Shown here piece by piece: positions 38,704 through 41,376 of a stretch of DNA of 41,376 bases. The DNA lies in the IMG/VR virus record IMGVR_UViG_3300047409_000311, positions 1-41,376 of that record, one strand, 5' to 3'. The translations under genes were made by a program, and so were the position numbers. Origin of the DNA: a virus. How positions within the stretch are numbered: the stretch's first letter is position 1; each line of letters begins with the position of its first letter. Under the pieces are notes generated by a model. The model did not search any database. It was not told where the DNA came from and was given only the letters and a program-made list of their open reading frames with translations.

Positions 38704-39413
38704 GGCAGGTAAACCCTCGCGATGTGCCTGGAGAGCGGCTCCGGGATTTTTGCGATCATGGCGGAGGCGGCTTTGCGGGCGGGGCTGGTGCCGTGGGAAG
38801 GTCGGGGATCGGCTGCCTTGTCGCGTATCCAACTCTTTCCGCCGACGCCTTTGAAGCCTTCCACCAGCGGCCCCGTGGTCAACTTATGCTCGGCCGGATT
38901 GGTCCAGTGTCCGGCCGTGCGATGGGGGACGCCCTTAAACTTCGCTCCCGTCGGCATCAACGCCGGCACGTCGCCGAAAAGGTAGAACGAGCCAAAATTC
39001 CATCTTGCCCGTCCAACCCAAGGCTGCGCCCCTCGGACATTTTCGATGATGATCGGGCAATCGGCCTCTTTCCCAATACGCACGCACGCATTGAACAAGG
39101 CATTCAGTTCTTCTATTCGTTCGGGATGGTTCGGGTCTCCGTGCCATTGCGCCAGAGCCTTCGCCCTTTGCCAAGGCATCGCCATATAGCTGTATTTTTG
39201 GCAGGGAGGGGACGCCGTGATTAAGGAAACTTTGCCGCGAAATTGATGCCCATCGAGAGTCATGATGTCTTGCAACACCAGTTGCGCCGGATACTTATGA
39301 TTGCCGTAGACATGCCGTTCGATGTCAAAACCGACAACATCCCAACCTTCGGCCAGCAGCCCCGACGTCCAGCCACCTAAACCGCAGCACAAATCGACGG
39401 CCAGCGGTTTCAT
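38700..39413 (-). CDS. Phage-type DNA cytosine methyltransferase
   Basis: The N-terminal cofactor motif is VDLCCGLGGWTSGL (6-19). The catalytic motif SPPCQ is at 68-72 (with KYSYMAMPW after it, a feature of phage enzymes) and the ENV motif at 124-126 (IIIENVRGAQPWVGRA). At 237 residues it is short and lacks a large target-recognition domain, as in other phage relatives. It probably protects phage DNA from host restriction. Both ends overlap neighbours by 4 bp. Confidence 0.88.
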   Translation of the reverse strand: MKPLAVDLCCGLGGWTSGLLAEGWDVVGFDIERHVYGNHKYPAQLVLQDIMTLDGHQFRGKVSLITASPPCQKYSYMAMPWQRAKALAQWHGDPNHPERIEELNALFNACVRIGKEADCPIIIENVRGAQPWVGRARWNFGSFYLFGDVPALMPTGAKFKGVPHRTAGHWTNPAEHKLTTGPLVEGFKGVGGKSWIRDKAADPRPSHGTSPARKAASAMIAKIPEPLSRHIARVYLP

Positions 39414-39643
39414 TCGGCCAGCTTCCAGTCCGCGTTGAAGCGCGGAGCCTCGCCGTCGAGCCTGGGTTTTTGTCGCCGATGCCGGATCGCCAGCGGCGTC
39501 ACGCAGGCCGCGACACGCGACGATTTCAACTCGGTCTTTCGCCGGTCGGCCGCGTCCTTCGTTTCGAAGGTCTCGCGTTCAATCGGCGGCATCGGGTCGC
39601 CGAACTCGTGACGGCGAAAGTCCTGCCATGATACTGTCCACAT
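39410..39643 (-). CDS. Hypothetical small protein (77 aa)
   Basis: ATG at 39643 lies behind GGGAGGCGGGG. The sequence starts WTVSWQDFRRHEFGD and continues with FETKDAADRRKTELKSS, a strand-helix pattern resembling small phage proteins of unknown role. The stop overlaps the methyltransferase start. Confidence 0.6.
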   Translation of the reverse strand: MWTVSWQDFRRHEFGDPMPPIERETFETKDAADRRKTELKSSRVAACVTPLAIRHRRQKPRLDGEAPRFNADWKLAE

Positions 39644-39658
39644 AAATCCCCGCCTCCC

Positions 39659-39832
39659 TTAGTGTCGCGTTGCTTTCAGTTCGGCCGTGGCCAGCTCCAG
39701 CGCCACGCGCAGCCGGGCCATTTCGTTTGTGATCGATCCGGGCGACCACCAGAGCGTGACCCAGCCCAACCGGAGTTCGTTTCGTTGGCATCGAACATCA
39801 CGCCAGCCCGTGAACTCGACCGCCAGGGTCAT
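39659..39832 (-). CDS. Hypothetical small protein (57 aa)
   Basis: ATG at 39832 overlaps the preceding stop (ATGA). The product has a Trp-rich beta part (EFTGWRDVRCQRNELRLGWV) and a C-terminal helix (MARLRVALELATAELKATR). No family is recognised. A longer start at 39964 lies inside the upstream gene. Confidence 0.55.
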   Translation of the reverse strand: MTLAVEFTGWRDVRCQRNELRLGWVTLWWSPGSITNEMARLRVALELATAELKATRH

Positions 39833-40080
39833 TTTTCTCCGCGCGCCGAACGGCGTTCTTCGACGAGGCGGTTGATCTCCTCGGCAAGCTCGGAGCACGC
39901 GGCCATCAGTTCGACGAGGTTCTCGCCGTTCGGCGCATGTTCTTCCGCGAGCCAGTTCTCGCACGTCCTGGGGGTCGCTCCGGAGGCGCGGGCAAGTAGT
40001 TTCGCGGCGTGCTTCAGGGGGCCGAAGGTTCGTTTGATGTAGCCGAGGACCACATCGTTGTAGGTCGTGGCCGTCAGCAC
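39829..40080 (-). CDS. HTH-like early protein (83 aa)
   Basis: A GTG start follows GAGGGG. The middle (GPLKHAAKLLARASGATPRTC, ENWLAEEHAPNGENLVELM) looks like a helix-turn-helix of the XRE kind, followed by a coiled-coil tail (SELAEEINRLVEERR). It is the second gene of the leftward early operon, the place where lambda-like phages keep a second regulator such as CII; the role here is not proven. Confidence 0.65.
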   Translation of the reverse strand: MLTATTYNDVVLGYIKRTFGPLKHAAKLLARASGATPRTCENWLAEEHAPNGENLVELMAACSELAEEINRLVEERRSARGEK

Positions 40081-40120
40081 CGGGGGCCCCTCTGAAAGTT
40101 TCGGAGTCTTTCCTCGCTTG

Positions 40121-40351
40121 TCATGCGGGCACCGTCTCGGGCTTGGTCGCGGCCAGTTCTTCCGCCGTCACCAGGACCGGTTCGGGCAACGCCGCGCCGA
40201 ACCTGACGACCTGATGCCAGTACTTCGAAGGGATGCCTCGCTCATGCCACCGCGTTACCGAGCCCCGGTCCAGGCCAAGGGCCTCAGCCAGTTTCGTCTT
40301 GCCACCAAGGCGGCGGATCAGGGCGGCGTGGAATTGGGCCTTGTCGCTCAT
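40121..40351 (-). CDS. Cro-like repressor (76 aa)
   Basis: ATG at 40351. Residues 5-45 are a helix-turn-helix of the Cro/YdaS type (IRRLGGKTKLAEALGLDRGS, VTRWHERGIPSKYWHQVV). It is divergent from the XRE repressor gene, with a GATGGC-N5-GCCATC operator in between, the classic layout of a lysis-lysogeny switch. The putative promoter places the RNA start near the ATG, so the message may be leaderless. Confidence 0.8.
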   Translation of the reverse strand: MSDKAQFHAALIRRLGGKTKLAEALGLDRGSVTRWHERGIPSKYWHQVVRFGAALPEPVLVTAEELAATKPETVPA

Positions 40352-40357
40352 GCCCAC

Positions 40358-40387
40358 ATGATTGATGGCAAGTAGCCATCTTGTCAA
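40358..40387 (-). promoter_or_regulatory. Promoter of the leftward early operon with embedded operator
   Basis: On the minus strand TTGACA (40387-40382) and AATCAT (40363-40358) are 18 bp apart. The perfect palindrome GATGGC-N5-GCCATC (40364-40380) fills the spacer. A protein bound there would block polymerase. The arms are the same as at 323-339 and 40918-40934. Confidence 0.7.
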
Positions 40388-40457
40388 TGCGGATACCCGC
40401 CATCACCGGGATCTTCCGTGCCGTGCCAGATTGCGGCTCGGCAAACGAGAGCGGAAC

Positions 40458-40823
40458 GTGGCGAAGGAAAAACGACCAGCGGCATATTCAGCCATGCAAA
40501 AAATGATCGGCAAACGCATCCAGTGGGCACGCCTGCTGGTCGAGCCCAACCGAGCGGCGTTTTGCCGGGATCTGCGCGTGGATCGCACGACCCTTCAGAA
40601 AATCGAGGACGGCGACCGCTCACCCACGGTTTTCCTGGTGGTTGAGCTATCCCACCGCCTGTGTGTGTCGACCGACTATATACTGAAGGGATCGCTCATG
40701 GGCGTGGACGGGGAGTTGGCGGCGCGTCTGATCGAAGCCCACCCGGAACTCCTCGATCACAATCGCACGGCCATGGGCGGCGGCACCGATCCTTCGCCCA
40801 GGAGACGAGTGGGGAAGAAGTAG
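40458..40823 (+). CDS. XRE-family phage repressor (CI-like, short)
   Basis: GTG at 40458 behind GAGAGCGG is preferred (121 residues); ATG at 40494 would give 109. The helix-turn-helix spans about residues 17-65 (IGKRIQWARLLVEPNRAAFC, DLRVDRTTLQKIEDGDRSPT, LSHRLCVSTDYILKG). The C-terminal 45 residues are short and end in a basic tail. There is no S24 peptidase domain, so it would not be inactivated by RecA-stimulated self-cleavage. It is divergent from the Cro-like gene and followed by the operator region of the rightward operon. Confidence 0.82.
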   Translation: MAKEKRPAAYSAMQKMIGKRIQWARLLVEPNRAAFCRDLRVDRTTLQKIEDGDRSPTVFLVVELSHRLCVSTDYILKGSLMGVDGELAARLIEAHPELLDHNRTAMGGGTDPSPRRRVGKK

Positions 40824-41188
40824 CGACTCCGCCGGCTGATTTTCGCGGCTTCCGAAACGGGATAATTTGTGCCGATGGCATTTTGCCACTGGTTTTCCCT
40901 TGACCGTCACGTTCTGAGATGGCAATCTGCCATCCAGACGCACGATCGAAGGGAATCAATTGATGCCACGCAGCATTCTTCATTGTTCAAAACTCCCCGT
41001 GTCCACCAAGTATTTCACTGACGGTGAATGTGGCAGTCCAGGCGTGAGTGGTGTATTTTATCTGTCATCACAATCGAAGCAAGAGGTAAATCGCCTTTCG
41101 ACTCGATTTGATCGCGCGGTAATACTTGACACTGGGCATGACTATTCGGCGCCCGGTATGGCGTCATGCGGTTGTCACAGTTTGAAAC
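40596..41188. repeat. Right copy of the diverged 593-bp direct repeat
   Basis: Matches 1-593 without gaps at a fixed offset of 40595. In the repressor part nearly all changes are silent, which indicates that both copies have been under selection for a working repressor. After 41188 the sequences part inside the Zn-finger gene. Confidence 0.95.
40874..40934. promoter_or_regulatory. Operator pair, right copy
   Basis: GATGGC-N5-GCCACT (40874-40890) and the perfect GATGGC-N5-GCCATC (40918-40934) repeat the pair at 279-339. Both palindromes are unchanged, while the bases between them differ at several positions (for example around 40907-40917). This conservation supports their role as binding sites. 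Confidence 0.7.
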
Positions 41189-41376
41189 CTTGTGACGCCC
41201 GGTTGCCGTCGTCAACCCGACACAACCCAACCCCTCTGACGGTTGAATGTGAGCATTGCGAGGACGGTATCCGATGGACCTCGCGTTACGGCGGGAACGA
41301 TCCCGACGTGTGGCCTGTCGGGCCGTGCGAGACATGCGACGGCACCGGACAGGTCGAGGTCTGCTGTGCGTTGTGC
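40963..41376 (+). CDS. Variant of the Cys-rich early protein (3' truncated by window end)
   Basis: The frame is open from ATG 40963 to the last base (138 codons). The first 75 residues match the protein at 368-853. The rest is different at the sequence level but has the same design: CEHCEDG, CETCDGTG and CCALC, against CRCEDG, CDICDGAG and CCGLC in the first copy. It is therefore a diverged allele or paralogue of the same gene rather than an unrelated one. The C-terminus lies outside the window. Confidence 0.65.
   Translation, partial: MPRSILHCSKLPVSTKYFTDGECGSPGVSGVFYLSSQSKQEVNRLSTRFDRAVILDTGHDYSAPGMASCGCHSLKPCDARLPSSTRHNPTPLTVECEHCEDGIRWTSRYGGNDPDVWPVGPCETCDGTGQVEVCCALC

Noticed and set aside
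1-41376. CRISPR array or reverse transcriptase-based diversity element
   Set aside because: No regularly spaced repeats with unique spacers and no reverse transcriptase motif (YxDD) were seen; the iterons are too short and irregularly spaced.

Overview
The window reads as one complete genome unit of a temperate, P22-like short-tailed phage (podovirus) or prophage of about 40.6 kb, plus a short overlap. DNA is GC-rich, and a GcrA-type regulator (a family centred on Alphaproteobacteria) suggests an alphaproteobacterial host; this is an inference. Bases 1-593 recur at 40596-41188 as a direct repeat without gaps but with about 20 substitutions, so the two ends are related but not identical.

Layout. 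(1) 1-2938, rightward: end of a small XRE repressor, a control region with two GATGGC-N5-GCCATC-type operators, then nine overlapping small early/accessory genes including Zn-finger proteins, an HNH endonuclease and a small membrane protein. (2) 2935-31269, leftward: one very long late operon, read from the right: RfaH/NusG-like antiterminator, a ParB-domain protein with a gutted methyltransferase, small terminase, large terminase interrupted by an intein, an HTH protein, Ig-domain and fibre proteins, small membrane proteins, an HNH gene, portal, three small proteins, scaffold, P22-type coat, a four-fold repeated gp4-like adaptor, beta-helix tailspike, gp10-like tail protein, head-binding and fibre proteins, a GNAT protein and three ejection proteins, the last with a peptidoglycan hydrolase domain. 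A single HNH gene (10100-10747) sits backwards inside it. (3) 31299-32406, rightward: small Zn-ribbon and HTH genes ending in a clear terminator. (4) 32501-37360, leftward replication/recombination block: PrimPol-helicase, ERF annealing protein, Gp157-like protein, with a gene-free iteron and hairpin region (32888-33366) that looks like a replication origin. (5) 37433-37624, rightward ribbon-helix-helix gene whose consensus promoter overlaps the opposing promoter of block 4. (6) 37602-40351, leftward early operon: Cro-like protein, HTH protein, cytosine methyltransferase, RusA resolvase and GcrA-like regulator. (7) 40458 to the end: the full repressor gene, operators again, and the start of a variant of the first Zn-finger gene.

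How it works together: the repressor and Cro-like protein probably act at the three matching palindromes to choose lysogeny or lysis. The leftward early and replication blocks supply replication, annealing, resolution and DNA methylation. The RfaH-like protein at the head of the roughly 28 kb late operon probably lets RNA polymerase run through it. No integrase was recognised, so lysogeny may be extrachromosomal.

The most unusual element is in the large terminase. Its intein keeps one open frame for 283 codons while a complete 239-codon HNH endonuclease gene is written in a different frame entirely inside it. Other notable points are the four-domain gp4-like adaptor, the phased GTCTCCG iterons, the overlapping divergent promoters and two membrane-protein frames separated only by an in-frame TGA.
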